From Roseovarius aestuarii (GTDB lineage Bacteria > Pseudomonadota > Alphaproteobacteria > Rhodobacterales > Rhodobacteraceae): DNA of 64,000 nucleotides. The notes beneath the pieces are model-generated. The model had not been told where the DNA came from. It saw only the letters and a list, made by a program, of their open reading frames with translations, and did not search any database. Within the stretch, counting starts at the first letter, position 1, and each line of letters opens with the position of its first letter. This document shows, piece by piece, positions 35,816 to 44,268 of this stretch. The stretch is taken from NCBI GenBank assembly GCA_027214255.1, contig JAPWHL010000011.1, positions 62,001 through 126,000 of the forward strand. Reading direction: 5' to 3'. Both the position numbers and the translations under genes were made by a program.

Positions 35816-36310
35816 ATGGCCATCCGCCCCTGCCTGCCGTGGCCCGATAAACGCCTGCGCTCCGTGGCTGCACCGGTGGATGCGATCACAGATGATATCC
35901 GTGACATCTGGGCTGATATGGTCGACACGATGGAGGCGATGCCCGGTGTCGGTCTGGCGGCACCCCAGATCGGGGTGATGCTACGACTGGCGGTGATTGA
36001 TGCATCTGAGGCGCGCGGACAGGCCATTTTGATGGCCAACCCCCAGATCCTGCATGCCAGCACGCAAATGCGCCCCCACGAGGAAGCTAGTCCAAACCTG
36101 CCTGGTCTGTCCGCCCTTGTGGCCCGTCCGCGCGCGGTTACCGTGCGCTATCTGAACGCCTCAGGTGACATGGAAGATCGTGATTTCGTCAGTTTATGGG
36201 CCACATCGGTGCAGCATCAGATCGACCACCTGAATGGTCGCATGTATTTTGACCGCTTGACCAAGCTGCGCCGAGATATGTTGCTGCGCAAAGCGCGCAA
36301 ACTATCTTAG
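35816..36310 (+). CDS. Degenerate peptide deformylase paralogue, probably inactive
   Basis: 164 residues from MAIRPCLPWPDKRLRSVA; the ATG at 35816 is 5 bp after def. Motif 1 is kept (GVGLAAPQIG), but motif 2 reads EEASPNLPG, with the metal-ligand Cys replaced by Ser92. Motif 3 reads QHQIDHLNG, keeping His134 and His138 but with the catalytic Glu replaced by Gln135. Without Cys and Glu it should not deformylate peptides. Such paralogues recur between def and fmt in Rhodobacterales; the role is unknown. Confidence 0.88.
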   Translation: MAIRPCLPWPDKRLRSVAAPVDAITDDIRDIWADMVDTMEAMPGVGLAAPQIGVMLRLAVIDASEARGQAILMANPQILHASTQMRPHEEASPNLPGLSALVARPRAVTVRYLNASGDMEDRDFVSLWATSVQHQIDHLNGRMYFDRLTKLRRDMLLRKARKLS

Positions 36311-36340
36311 GGTCGGATTGTGTGGCTTATTCCGGGATTC

Positions 36341-36396
36341 AGGTATTTAGAGAAAGATGAAATCCAGAAATAGCTTTCATCTTTCCGTAAATACCT
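36341..36396. repeat. Inverted repeat element, family B, copy 2
   Basis: Left arm AGGTATTT-N3-GAAAGATGAAA (36341-36362) and right arm TTTCATCTTTC-N3-AAATACCT (36375-36396) pair with two mismatches around a 12-nt loop. The arms are the same as those at 15017-15094. It lies in the gap before fmt. Confidence 0.78.
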
Positions 36397-36420
36397 AATG
36401 CACAACATCGGAGAAGTAAG

Positions 36421-37326
36421 ATGCGCGTGATTTTCATGGGAACGCCTGCGTTTTCGGTCCCGGTGCTGGACGCGTTGGTTGAAGCCGGGCACGAGATTGT
36501 CGCTGTATACTGCCAGCCTCCCCGACCTGCGGGGCGCGGCAAGAAAGACCGGCCCAGCCCTGTCCAGGCGCGCGCCGAGGATTTGGGACTGGAGGTGCGC
36601 CACCCGGTTTCGTTCACCGATGCCGATACATGGGCTGAGTTTGCCGCGCTTAAGGCGGATGTGGCTGTGGTTGTGGCCTACGGCTTGATCTTGCCACAGG
36701 CGGTGTTGGATGCGCCGCGCCTGGGATGCTTGAATATCCATGCTTCGCTGTTGCCACGGTGGCGTGGGGCTGCTCCTATTCACCGTGCGATCATGGCGGG
36801 GGATGCACAAACAGGAGTGTGCATCATGCAGATGGAGGCAGGGCTGGACACGGGGCCGGTCTTGATGCGCGCCAGCGTTGATATCGGTGCCGAAGAAACC
36901 ACCGGACAGCTGCATGACCGTTTGAGCGCGTTGGGTGCAGCGCAGATTGTAGCGGCGCTGGGCAGTTTGGAAGGCTTGACGCCTCAGCCGCAAGCGGGTG
37001 AGGGAGTGACCTATGCCGCCAAGATCGAAAAGGCCGAGGCGCAGGTGCGTTGGGACTGGCGTGCGGTTGAGCTGGATCGTCATATTCGCGGCCTGTCGCC
37101 TTTTCCCGGCGCGTGGTGCGACATGGGCGGTACGCGGGTCAAGTTGCTGGCGTCTCGTATGGCACAGGGGCGTGGTGCACCCGGCGAGGTTCTGGACGAA
37201 AAGCTGACTGTTGCTTGCGGGCAAGGGGCTGTGCAGCTTTTACGCTTGCAACGAGCCGGGCGGAGCGCGCAGGATCGTGATACTTTTTTGCGTGGCATGC
37301 CCCTGCCGCGCGGCACGCGTCTGTGA
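36421..37326 (+). CDS. fmt: Methionyl-tRNA formyltransferase
   Basis: 301 residues. It begins [16 protein letters not shown] and has the catalytic [16 protein letters not shown] block with downstream Asp in [14 protein letters not shown], and a C-terminal OB-type tRNA-binding domain. It formylates Met-tRNA for initiation and pairs functionally with def. A family B repeat hairpin lies directly upstream. Confidence 0.96.
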   Translation: MRVIFMGTPAFSVPVLDALVEAGHEIVAVYCQPPRPAGRGKKDRPSPVQARAEDLGLEVRHPVSFTDADTWAEFAALKADVAVVVAYGLILPQAVLDAPRLGCLNIHASLLPRWRGAAPIHRAIMAGDAQTGVCIMQMEAGLDTGPVLMRASVDIGAEETTGQLHDRLSALGAAQIVAALGSLEGLTPQPQAGEGVTYAAKIEKAEAQVRWDWRAVELDRHIRGLSPFPGAWCDMGGTRVKLLASRMAQGRGAPGEVLDEKLTVACGQGAVQLLRLQRAGRSAQDRDTFLRGMPLPRGTRL

Positions 37327-37363
37327 CAACGCATCACCGGCCTGAGGCACAAGGACGAACGTA

Positions 37364-37609
37364 ATGTTTCCAACTCTTATTGGCACAGTCGTTATTGCGG
37401 GAATCGTAGGCTATGTTTCTGAAAAAACGGGCTGGACGCGCAATGGTATTTTGCCATCCATCATCATCTGCGTCGGTGGGGCGTTCTTGTTTTACTTTGT
37501 GCGGCTGATGTTCGGGATCGGGGTTGGCTCATCTGGGTTGAACGCGATCCTGTCGTCGATCGGAGCCCTGATCATCGTGCCGTTCCATTGGCGCGGGGGG
37601 CGACGGTGA
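37364..37609 (+). CDS. Small membrane protein (transglycosylase-associated / GlsB-like)
   Basis: 81 residues with three hydrophobic segments (LIGTVVIAGIVGYV, IIICVGGAFLFYFVRL, and IGALIIVPFHWRG). Length and Gly spacing resemble the GlsB/YeaQ stress membrane family, though the match is loose. Probably cotranscribed with fmt and with the next small membrane protein 28 bp later. Function unknown. Confidence 0.6.
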   Translation: MFPTLIGTVVIAGIVGYVSEKTGWTRNGILPSIIICVGGAFLFYFVRLMFGIGVGSSGLNAILSSIGALIIVPFHWRGGRR

Positions 37610-37637
37610 TGGCCTGTTTCATTCCAAGAGGTGCTAT

Positions 37638-37874
37638 ATGCCCGTTGTTTTACTGATTGTCGTCGGGGCCGCAGCTGGGTTTCTGGCCACACGTCTGTTG
37701 CGGATCGAAGCGGGCATAATCCCGACAATGGCCGTGGGCATGGGGGGCGCATTGATCGGTGCGCTGGTGTTGCGGTTTCTGGCCACGGTCATGGGGCTGA
37801 TGGCGGGGTTTGTCGGTGCGGTGCTGGGCGCAATGGTGCTTGCGTGGGTCTGGAAAACCTATTTCAACCGCTAG
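37638..37874 (+). CDS. Small membrane protein, GlsB/YeaQ-like
   Basis: 78 residues with three Gly-rich hydrophobic segments (VVLLIVVGAAAGFLAT, GMGGALIGALVLRFLA, and GFVGAVLGAMVLAWVW). This Gly-rich pattern is typical of the transglycosylase-associated/YeaQ family. It follows another small membrane protein gene. Function unknown. Confidence 0.62.
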   Translation: MPVVLLIVVGAAAGFLATRLLRIEAGIIPTMAVGMGGALIGALVLRFLATVMGLMAGFVGAVLGAMVLAWVWKTYFNR

Positions 37875-37881
37875 GTTTGGT

Positions 37882-38505
37882 TTAACGACGCGGGGGCCGG
37901 GCGCGATACACCGGAAGCGACCAGCCGAAAAACAGTGACCCGGCCCTGAGCGCCCAAGTGGCGACGCCGCATCCAACCAACGCCACCAGCGTGTCACATC
38001 CAAACCAGTTTAGCCCAACGGCCAAGGCCGCTCCGGCAAAGGCCGCGCTGACGTATAGCTCACCTTGGCGCAGCACAAGGGGGACTTCGCCTATGACCAC
38101 ATCACGCATCAGACCGCCAAGACATCCTGTCGTCATACCCATCAACACGACGATCAGAGGTGGCTGGTTCATTGAAACGGCGGCGGCCACACCAGCGGGC
38201 ACGGCAATAGCCAGCGCGAAACTATCCAGCCACAGCAGCCAGCGATAACGGCTTTCGACCAGATGCGCGGTGAAAAACACGATCAGTGCGGCAAGCACGG
38301 CAATGCCGATGTAAGTTGAATCGCCGATCCAGAAAATCGGGTGCCGGTCCAACATGATATCGCGCAACGTGCCGCCACCCACTGCTGTCAGGCAGGCGAT
38401 GAACGCAAAGCCCACGATATCCAGCTGCGCACGGCTGGCTACCAACGCGCCAGTCAACGCGAACACCAGAACAGATGCATAATCCAGTAGGGCAAGAAGG
38501 CTCAT
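37882..38505 (-). CDS. Trimeric intracellular cation channel (TRIC/YicG) family protein
   Basis: 207 residues with seven predicted hydrophobic segments. The family has two repeated halves, visible in [23 protein letters not shown] and [14 protein letters not shown], with the recurring GGTLRDIM / GGLMRDVV glycine-rich turns. It probably forms a potassium or small-cation channel. The ATG overlaps the rnhA stop by 4 bases, so it is the last gene of the rnhA operon. Confidence 0.88.
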   Translation of the reverse strand: MSLLALLDYASVLVFALTGALVASRAQLDIVGFAFIACLTAVGGGTLRDIMLDRHPIFWIGDSTYIGIAVLAALIVFFTAHLVESRYRWLLWLDSFALAIAVPAGVAAAVSMNQPPLIVVLMGMTTGCLGGLMRDVVIGEVPLVLRQGELYVSAAFAGAALAVGLNWFGCDTLVALVGCGVATWALRAGSLFFGWSLPVYRARPPRR

Positions 38506-39029
38506 TTGGACCTGCCCGAGTATCGCCCCGGTGCCTTGCTGGAAGGTTTGGCGTCGGGAGTGCCCTCGGATGCGGTCGACGTTTTAAAGGGGGCCATGCC
38601 CTCGCGTGCCAATTCGTCGGCCCGTTCGTTTTCGGGGTGGCCCGCGTGGCCCTTGACCCATTCCCACACCACGTCATGCCCGGCCTGTGCCGCATCCAGA
38701 CGTTGCCACAACTCGGCATTTTTTACGGGTTTCTTGGCCGCCGTGCGCCAGCCGTTCTTTTTCCAGCCGTGAATCCACGAGGTGACGCCGTTTTTCACGT
38801 ATTGGCTATCGGTTACGATAGTGATGCGCGACGACCGGTTTAGCGCTTCGAGGGCGTGGATCGCGGCCAACAGCTCCATCCGGTTGTTGGTGGTGCCGGC
38901 TTCGCCGCCGCTGAGGCAACGTTCCTTGACGATCTTGCCGTCGTCCATCGCGCGCATCAGCACGCCCCATCCTCCGGGGCCGGGATTGCCAGAACAGGCG
39001 CCATCCGTATAGGCAAACAAATCAGGCAT
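38502..39029 (-). CDS. rnhA: Ribonuclease HI
   Basis: 175 residues. The catalytic acids are Asp9 ([12 protein letters not shown]), Glu52 (NRMELLAA), Asp74 ([10 protein letters not shown]) and the later Asp in NERADELA. A non-conserved Ser/Pro/Lys tail of about 25 residues follows. It degrades RNA in RNA:DNA hybrids. Its start overlaps the methyltransferase gene upstream by 8 bases and its stop overlaps the TRIC gene. Confidence 0.95.
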   Translation of the reverse strand: MPDLFAYTDGACSGNPGPGGWGVLMRAMDDGKIVKERCLSGGEAGTTNNRMELLAAIHALEALNRSSRITIVTDSQYVKNGVTSWIHGWKKNGWRTAAKKPVKNAELWQRLDAAQAGHDVVWEWVKGHAGHPENERADELAREGMAPFKTSTASEGTPDAKPSSKAPGRYSGRSK

Positions 39030-39615
39030 GGGCGCTCACCGCGATCCAGTCGGACATGGTGCCATCCATCCCCGTGCCCGAGCCAGTGATTGTTTCGTCC
39101 GGTGTCAGGGCCGCGTCCCGCAACAGGTCACACAGCGTATCTTGCGTGTAGTATGTGTAAAGGCGACCCAGCGTGTCGCGCCGCTCGCCGGTGCCGGATT
39201 TGACCGCGATATGCAGCCGTCCGCCGGGCTTTAATGCCTGTGCGACGTCGGACAGATGGCGGGGCATATCAGCGCGCGGGGCGTGCAGCAGGCTGAAATT
39301 GGCCCAAATGCCGTCGTAGATATCCACGCCTTTGATGTCGTCAAAACTGGCCACCCATGCGGTTACACCGGGGTGACGGGCAGCCAAATCGACCATTTCG
39401 GGGACGGCGTCCATCGCATCGACCTGCAGGCCGGCCTCGGCCATGACATGCGCCGAAGCCCCCGGCCCACAACCTAGATCCAAGGCCCGACCACCTGCGG
39501 GCAGGCTGTTGATGAAGGCGTGAAGCAAGCGGTCCTCGCCGTCATTGGCCGTCATGTCGGCATAGTGGTCAGCCTTTTCGCCATATACCTTTAGCGTGGC
39601 ATCATCAGCACTCAT
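39022..39615 (-). CDS. Class I SAM-dependent methyltransferase
   Basis: 197 residues from [20 protein letters not shown]. The SAM-binding motif I is [19 protein letters not shown], with the acidic motif II in [14 protein letters not shown]. The substrate is unknown. The ATG at 39615 overlaps the DUF3429 gene as ATGA, and the C-terminal end overlaps rnhA, so it is part of a four-gene operon. Confidence 0.86.
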   Translation of the reverse strand: MSADDATLKVYGEKADHYADMTANDGEDRLLHAFINSLPAGGRALDLGCGPGASAHVMAEAGLQVDAMDAVPEMVDLAARHPGVTAWVASFDDIKGVDIYDGIWANFSLLHAPRADMPRHLSDVAQALKPGGRLHIAVKSGTGERRDTLGRLYTYYTQDTLCDLLRDAALTPDETITGSGTGMDGTMSDWIAVSAHA

Positions 39616-40064
39616 GCGTATACTCCTATCGTCAGGCAGGTCAGGATAATTGAGCTGAGCAGGACACGTAGCTGCATCCACCAAACGGGCGCAACGCCGT
39701 ATCGCCAGAATAGCCAATCAAGCCCCAGTAGCCCGATAAACCCGGCAATCAAAGACAAGCCCGCGCTGTCCGGCCCGCCCCCAGTGGTAAGAAACGCCCA
39801 AAGTGCGGGGATCACCGCCAGAACATAGCCCATCGTCGCCTGAGAACCGTCCAGTTTCGTGGCGAACCCCCAAAGAAAACCGGACATGAAGGCCAGAATG
39901 ACTGCGCCGTAAAACAGCATGACATAGGGCCCAGCAAAGCGCGGGCCGATGGTGGCAATGGTCCAGTCGGCCAAGCCGGGGTGCATGACCGTGATGGCCC
40001 CCCAGACAAATGGAATCAATCCGGCCAGACTGAGGATCAGGGCAGAACGGGGGACTGGCGTCAT
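39612..40064 (-). CDS. DUF3429 membrane protein
   Basis: 150 residues from MTPVPRSALILSLAGLIPFVWG (an ATG at 40091 is the alternative start). About four to five membrane spans with FYGAVILAFMSGFLWG, the conserved DUF3429 block. Function unknown. It starts the operon with the methyltransferase, rnhA and TRIC-like genes. Confidence 0.75.
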   Translation of the reverse strand: MTPVPRSALILSLAGLIPFVWGAITVMHPGLADWTIATIGPRFAGPYVMLFYGAVILAFMSGFLWGFATKLDGSQATMGYVLAVIPALWAFLTTGGGPDSAGLSLIAGFIGLLGLDWLFWRYGVAPVWWMQLRVLLSSIILTCLTIGVYA

Positions 40065-40191
40065 GGCATTTGTGCTCCGACGTTGCGACATGGGGTTGAG
40101 TGCCTTGCCGGGCGGGTGGCGTCAAGGCGGCTTTGGGATGCGCGGTCTTGCGGCAGATGCGCCGGGACAGGTCCGGAGCGGGGGACGCGTA

Positions 40192-41142
40192 TCAGGCGCT
40201 TTGGCGTAGTACGCGCGGTACTTTGAATTCAACGTTTTCGACAGCGGTTTCCACTTGTTCGACGGTCACGTCATAGCGGGCGCGAAAGGCGTCGATAACC
40301 TCGTTTATCAACACCTCGGGGGCGCTGGCCCCGGCGGTAATCCCCATCGAGGTGATCCCCTTTAGCGCGCGCCAATCGATGTCGGCTGCGCGTTGCACCA
40401 GCTGCGCATAGGGGCATCCTGCGCGCGCACCCACCTCGACCAGACGCCGAGAATTGGAACTGTTGGGCGCCCCCACCACCAGCATTGCATCTGCCTTGGG
40501 GGCCATTGCCTTGACCGCCTCCTGACGGTTGGTGGTGGCGTAACAGATGTCTTCCTTGTGTGGGCCGACAATAGAAGGAAAACGCGCCTGAAGCGCGGCG
40601 ACGATATCAATCGTGTCATCTACTGACAGGGTGGTTTGCGTTACAAAGGCAAGCCGATCCGGATCGCGCACCTGCACTTTTGCCACATCCTCGACGGTTT
40701 CAACCAACAGGACCTCTCCGGGGGGGAGTTGACCCATCGTGCCGATGGTTTCGGGGTGGCCTTCATGCCCGATCATGATCATTTGCAGACCCGCATCATG
40801 GTGGCGGCCTGCTTCGATATGAACCTTGCTGACCAGCGGACAGGTCGCGTCGACATAGACCATCTGACGTGCAGTCGCGGCGTCGGGTACGGACTTTGGC
40901 ACGCCATGTGCCGAGAAAATCACTGGGCGATCATCCGGACAGTCCTCTAACTCTTCGACGAACACGGCCCCCTTGGCCCGCAGATCGTCGACAACAAATT
41001 TGTTGTGCACGATTTCGTGGCGCACATAGACCGGCGCGCCCCATTTCTGCAGGGCCAGTTCGACGATCTTGATGGCACGGTCCACACCTGCGCAGAATCC
41101 GCGCGGGGCGGCCAGGAATAGAGTAAGGGGCGGTTTGCTCAT
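40192..41142 (-). CDS. ispH: 4-hydroxy-3-methylbut-2-enyl diphosphate reductase
   Basis: 316 residues from [19 protein letters not shown]. The three [4Fe-4S] cysteines are visible in [19 protein letters not shown] and AGCPYAQL, as is the active-site Glu region [10 protein letters not shown]. It makes IPP and DMAPP at the end of the MEP isoprenoid route. The ATG at 41142 was chosen over a frame to 41250 because the extension is not family-like. It is divergent from the TIGR03364 oxidoreductase. Confidence 0.95.
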   Translation of the reverse strand: MSKPPLTLFLAAPRGFCAGVDRAIKIVELALQKWGAPVYVRHEIVHNKFVVDDLRAKGAVFVEELEDCPDDRPVIFSAHGVPKSVPDAATARQMVYVDATCPLVSKVHIEAGRHHDAGLQMIMIGHEGHPETIGTMGQLPPGEVLLVETVEDVAKVQVRDPDRLAFVTQTTLSVDDTIDIVAALQARFPSIVGPHKEDICYATTNRQEAVKAMAPKADAMLVVGAPNSSNSRRLVEVGARAGCPYAQLVQRAADIDWRALKGITSMGITAGASAPEVLINEVIDAFRARYDVTVEQVETAVENVEFKVPRVLRQSA

Positions 41143-41294
41143 AGTGTCTGCTCCGGCGATTTGGCCCCACAGGTAAGGCGTGCGGTGCGGCACGTCCAGT
41201 AGTGCGCCGCAATCGTGGGCAAACTTGTGCTGCGGGCGTTGACAGTGCATGTGATTTCACATCTGTCTTTGCGCCAAACGAAAAGGGGCAAAAA

Positions 41295-42425
41295 ATGCAG
41301 CAATATGATCTAGCTATCGTCGGTGCGGGTGTTCTTGGGCTGGCGCATGCAGTTCATGCGGCACAATCAGGGCTATCGGTTGCGGTTTTTGACCGCAGTG
41401 GTGTTGCGGACGGGGCATCTGTGCGCAATTTCGGAATGCTGGCAATTGTTGCGCAACGCCCGGGGGATGAGTTGGACAGCGCGCGCCGCACACTCGCACA
41501 CTGGCAAAATTTCGGTGCCGAGGCGGGGATCACGCTGCGTCAGGCCGGGTGCCTGTTTGTGGGCCGTACCGAGCAGGAACTGGCGGTTTTACATGAATGC
41601 GCGGCCAATGCTGGGCGGCATGGCCAATCGTTTGTGCCGGTGGCGCGTGAGGATCTGGGGCATTACGCTAATGGGCTGCGCACGGATGCCGCGCTGGGCG
41701 GGTTGTGGAGCAAGGACGCGTGGAAGCTGGATCAACGCAGCGCGATGGCGCAACTGGCGCAATGGCTAGAGCTTAGGCATGGCGTGACGTTTTATATGGG
41801 ATGCGAGGTGCGTGGTATCGAAGCGGGCGTGCTGGACACTGCGAAGGGAGCGGTGCGTGCGGGCCGGACCGTGATCTGTGGCGGATCTGAATTTTCCCGC
41901 CTGTTTCCCGATCAATTTGCGGCCAGCGGCGTGACCACCTGTCAATTGCAAATGTTGCGCACGGCGCCGCAGCCTGATGGCTTTCAATTGTCGCCTTTCG
42001 TTCTGGGAGGGCTAAGCCTTCCGCGATATAGCGCTTTTGCCGATTGTCCGAGCCTGCCAGACCTGCGTGCGACGCTGGAACAGTCCCGCCCGCGTGAAAT
42101 GATCAACGGCATTCACCTGATCGCGGCGCAAGAGGATGATGGCAGCATAACATTGGGCGATTCACACCACTATGGCGCGGATGCCCCGCCAGAACGTCTG
42201 GCCGAGGTCGACACTTTGTTGCTGAACGAGGCGTCGGCCCTGCTGGCCCTGCCGGATGTGACCATCACGCAACGATGGTTGGGGCATTATGCGCATCTTG
42301 CGGGCAAAGCATCACTGGTCTTGCACCCGGCGCAGGGCGTGACGGCAGTGACCATGGTAAACGGACAGGGGATGACCCACGGCTTTGCTTTGGCCGAAGA
42401 TGTGATTTCAGAACTGATCGGCTAG
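41295..42425 (+). CDS. TIGR03364-type FAD-dependent oxidoreductase
   Basis: 376 residues from MQQYDLAIVGAGVLGLAHAV, with the dinucleotide-binding GAGVLG motif and FDRSGVADGASVRNFGML. The overall DAO fold ends WLGHYAHL and TMVNGQGMTHGFALAEDVI. TIGR03364 members are usually found beside phosphonatase-like or phosphonate transport genes and probably oxidise an amine or amino acid in that context. No phosphonate genes are adjacent here. The substrate is unknown. Confidence 0.82.
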   Translation: MQQYDLAIVGAGVLGLAHAVHAAQSGLSVAVFDRSGVADGASVRNFGMLAIVAQRPGDELDSARRTLAHWQNFGAEAGITLRQAGCLFVGRTEQELAVLHECAANAGRHGQSFVPVAREDLGHYANGLRTDAALGGLWSKDAWKLDQRSAMAQLAQWLELRHGVTFYMGCEVRGIEAGVLDTAKGAVRAGRTVICGGSEFSRLFPDQFAASGVTTCQLQMLRTAPQPDGFQLSPFVLGGLSLPRYSAFADCPSLPDLRATLEQSRPREMINGIHLIAAQEDDGSITLGDSHHYGADAPPERLAEVDTLLLNEASALLALPDVTITQRWLGHYAHLAGKASLVLHPAQGVTAVTMVNGQGMTHGFALAEDVISELIG

Positions 42426-42438
42426 GTTGGGGGGCTGT

Positions 42439-42498
42439 ACCCCGGACATGTTCCGGGGTCTCTTGGCCGATGCCGCGGGCCCGGGATGGGCCCGCGGG
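42439..42498. terminator. Two hairpins between the oxidoreductase and NYN genes
   Basis: First stem ACCCCGGA / TCCGGGGT (42439-42446, 42452-42459, 5-nt loop). Second stem CCGCGGGCCC / GGGCCCGCGG (42473-42482, 42488-42497, 5-nt loop). They lie between convergent genes and probably end both transcripts. Confidence 0.65.
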
Positions 42499-42499
42499 T

Positions 42500-43054
42500 T
42501 TAACCTTCGTCGCGTTCCGGGGTGTCGCGTGGCGGGCGCCCAATCACGTCTTTGAGGTCTTCCAGCTCGATAAAGTTGTCAGCCTGACGGCGCAGTTCGT
42601 CTGAGATCATCGGCGGTTGGCTGCGGATGGTCGATACGACCGAAACGCGCACGCCCTGACGTTGCAATGACTCGATCAGCGGGCGGAAATCGCCATCGCC
42701 AGAGAACAACACAATGTGATCGACGCGCGGTGCCAGTTCCATCGCATCCACGGCCAGTTCGATGTCCATGTTGCCTTTGACTTTGCGACGGCCCAGACTG
42801 TCGGTATATTCCTTGGCGGGTTTCGTAACCATGGTGAAGCCGTTGTAGTTCAACCAATCGACCAGCGGTCGAATGGGGGAATACTCGTCGTTCTCCAGCA
42901 AAGCTGTGTAGTAGAACGCGCGCAACAGCTTGCCCCGGCGCATGAACTCCGAACGCAGCAGTTTATAGTCTATATCAAATCCCAACGCCTTCCCGGCTGC
43001 GTAGAGGTTTGATCCGTCTATGAACAGAGCGAGACGCTCGTCCTTGTAGAACAT
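42500..43054 (-). CDS. NYN domain ribonuclease-like protein (LabA/DUF88)
   Basis: 184 residues. It has the NYN (PIN-like) acids: Asp13 in ALFIDGSNLY, the cluster KGNMDIELAVDAME and LFSGDGDFRPLIE. These are the metal-binding residues of single-strand-RNA nucleases of this family. The C-terminal part is charged and polar. The substrate is unknown. A perfect FNR-type palindrome lies 61 bp upstream of the ATG, so it may respond to oxygen. Confidence 0.83.
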   Translation of the reverse strand: MFYKDERLALFIDGSNLYAAGKALGFDIDYKLLRSEFMRRGKLLRAFYYTALLENDEYSPIRPLVDWLNYNGFTMVTKPAKEYTDSLGRRKVKGNMDIELAVDAMELAPRVDHIVLFSGDGDFRPLIESLQRQGVRVSVVSTIRSQPPMISDELRRQADNFIELEDLKDVIGRPPRDTPERDEG

Positions 43055-43114
43055 TGAATATCCTTTCGAATAATATCCTGCTCGGTATCATTCTTAAATG
43101 AACGATGGATTGTT

Positions 43115-43130
43115 CTTGATTATTATCAAG
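43115..43130. promoter_or_regulatory. FNR/FnrL-type box between NYN and folK genes
   Basis: CTTGAT-TATT-ATCAAG, a perfect 16-bp palindrome containing the FNR consensus TTGAT-N4-ATCAA. It lies 61 bp upstream of the NYN gene and 99 bp upstream of the folK GTG, in a divergent region. The 61-bp distance allows a promoter in between for the NYN gene. Confidence 0.7.
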
Positions 43131-43228
43131 TGCTTGATGGGTGGTTGTGTCGTTGTTTGACTCGGGCGCAATCTAGGGCCTATGGGCGACTTGGACAAGA
43201 GCATCCAGACGCGGCAAGGGGGAATTAC

Positions 43229-43795
43229 GTGACGGCAGCACCGAAAATATTGATCGCACTGGGCGGAAACATGCCCTCAGATGCGGGCGCGCCAGAGGCC
43301 ACTTTGATGTCCGCACTGTATGCAATGGAGCACGCCGGTGCACAGGTGCATGCCGTCAGTGAGTTTTACAGAACTCCATGTTTTCCAGTGGGTTATGGTC
43401 CGGATTATGTGAATGCAGCCGCGAAAATCACCTGTGATGGTGAACCCGATCAGGTGCTGGCGATGTTACATGATATAGAGGCCCAGTTTGGACGGGAAAG
43501 GGTGCAGCGCTGGGGGCGTCGTACGCTGGATTTGGACCTTGTTGCCGTGGGCGACTTAACACTGCCCGATCAGCGTATTCATGCCGAGTGGCGCAATCTG
43601 CCTGCGGATCAACAAACCAGCGCGGTTCCGGATCAGTTGATCCTGCCCCATCCAAGGATGCAGGATCGGGCCTTTGTTTTGATCCCGTTATGCGACATTG
43701 CGCCGGAATGGCGCCATCCCATTTTGGGCCACACTGTGCGTCAGATGGTCGATGCCCTACCGTCAGAGGCGCAAAAAGAGGTCGTGCGCCTGTAA
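43229..43795 (+). CDS. folK: 2-amino-4-hydroxy-6-hydroxymethyldihydropteridine pyrophosphokinase
   Basis: 188 residues with a GTG start at 43229, preceded by AAGGGGG. The family shows ALGGNMPSDAG, SEFYRTPCFPVG, and the signature WGRRTLDLDLVAVGD with LILPHPRMQDRAFVL. It transfers pyrophosphate from ATP in folate synthesis. The frame is open back to 43130, but that stretch is not HPPK-like. Confidence 0.93.
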   Translation: MTAAPKILIALGGNMPSDAGAPEATLMSALYAMEHAGAQVHAVSEFYRTPCFPVGYGPDYVNAAAKITCDGEPDQVLAMLHDIEAQFGRERVQRWGRRTLDLDLVAVGDLTLPDQRIHAEWRNLPADQQTSAVPDQLILPHPRMQDRAFVLIPLCDIAPEWRHPILGHTVRQMVDALPSEAQKEVVRL

Positions 43796-43878
43796 AACAG
43801 CCTGATTCGGCGCTTGTAAACCGCGCGGTCAGGGCGTAGGTAGTGGCCTTCTGCAGTGCTGATAATTCCGGAGGTCCT

Positions 43879-44232
43879 ATGGCCCGCGTAACAACCGAAG
43901 ACTGTGTCGACAAGGTACCAAACCGGTTCGACCTGGTGATGCTTGCGTCGCATCGCGCCCGTGAAATCGCGTCTGGCGCGCCTTTGACCGTCGATCGTGA
44001 CAACGACAAGAACCCTGTCGTGGCTCTGCGCGAAATCGCTGAGGAAACCCAAAGCGCGACGGAACTGCGTGAACGTCTGATCGAATCGAACCAGACGGAG
44101 ATCGAGGTGGACGAGCCCGAAGAGGACCAGATGGCCCTTTTGATGGGTGGCGAAGCCGACAAACCCGCCGAAGACGATATGTCCGAAGAGCGTCTGCTGC
44201 GCGAGTTGATGAAGGCGCAGGGGCAGGGCTAA
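43879..44232 (+). CDS. rpoZ: RNA polymerase omega subunit
   Basis: 117 residues from [21 protein letters not shown], the standard omega N-terminus, with [11 protein letters not shown] and [11 protein letters not shown], then an acidic tail. GGAGG precedes the ATG. It helps assemble RNA polymerase. The RSH gene follows 36 bp later, the usual alphaproteobacterial and gammaproteobacterial order, which links omega to ppGpp signalling. Confidence 0.95.
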   Translation: MARVTTEDCVDKVPNRFDLVMLASHRAREIASGAPLTVDRDNDKNPVVALREIAEETQSATELRERLIESNQTEIEVDEPEEDQMALLMGGEADKPAEDDMSEERLLRELMKAQGQG

Positions 44233-44268
44233 GCCCTCGGCCCTCGTCTCGGGAACGGGTGCTGGCAT

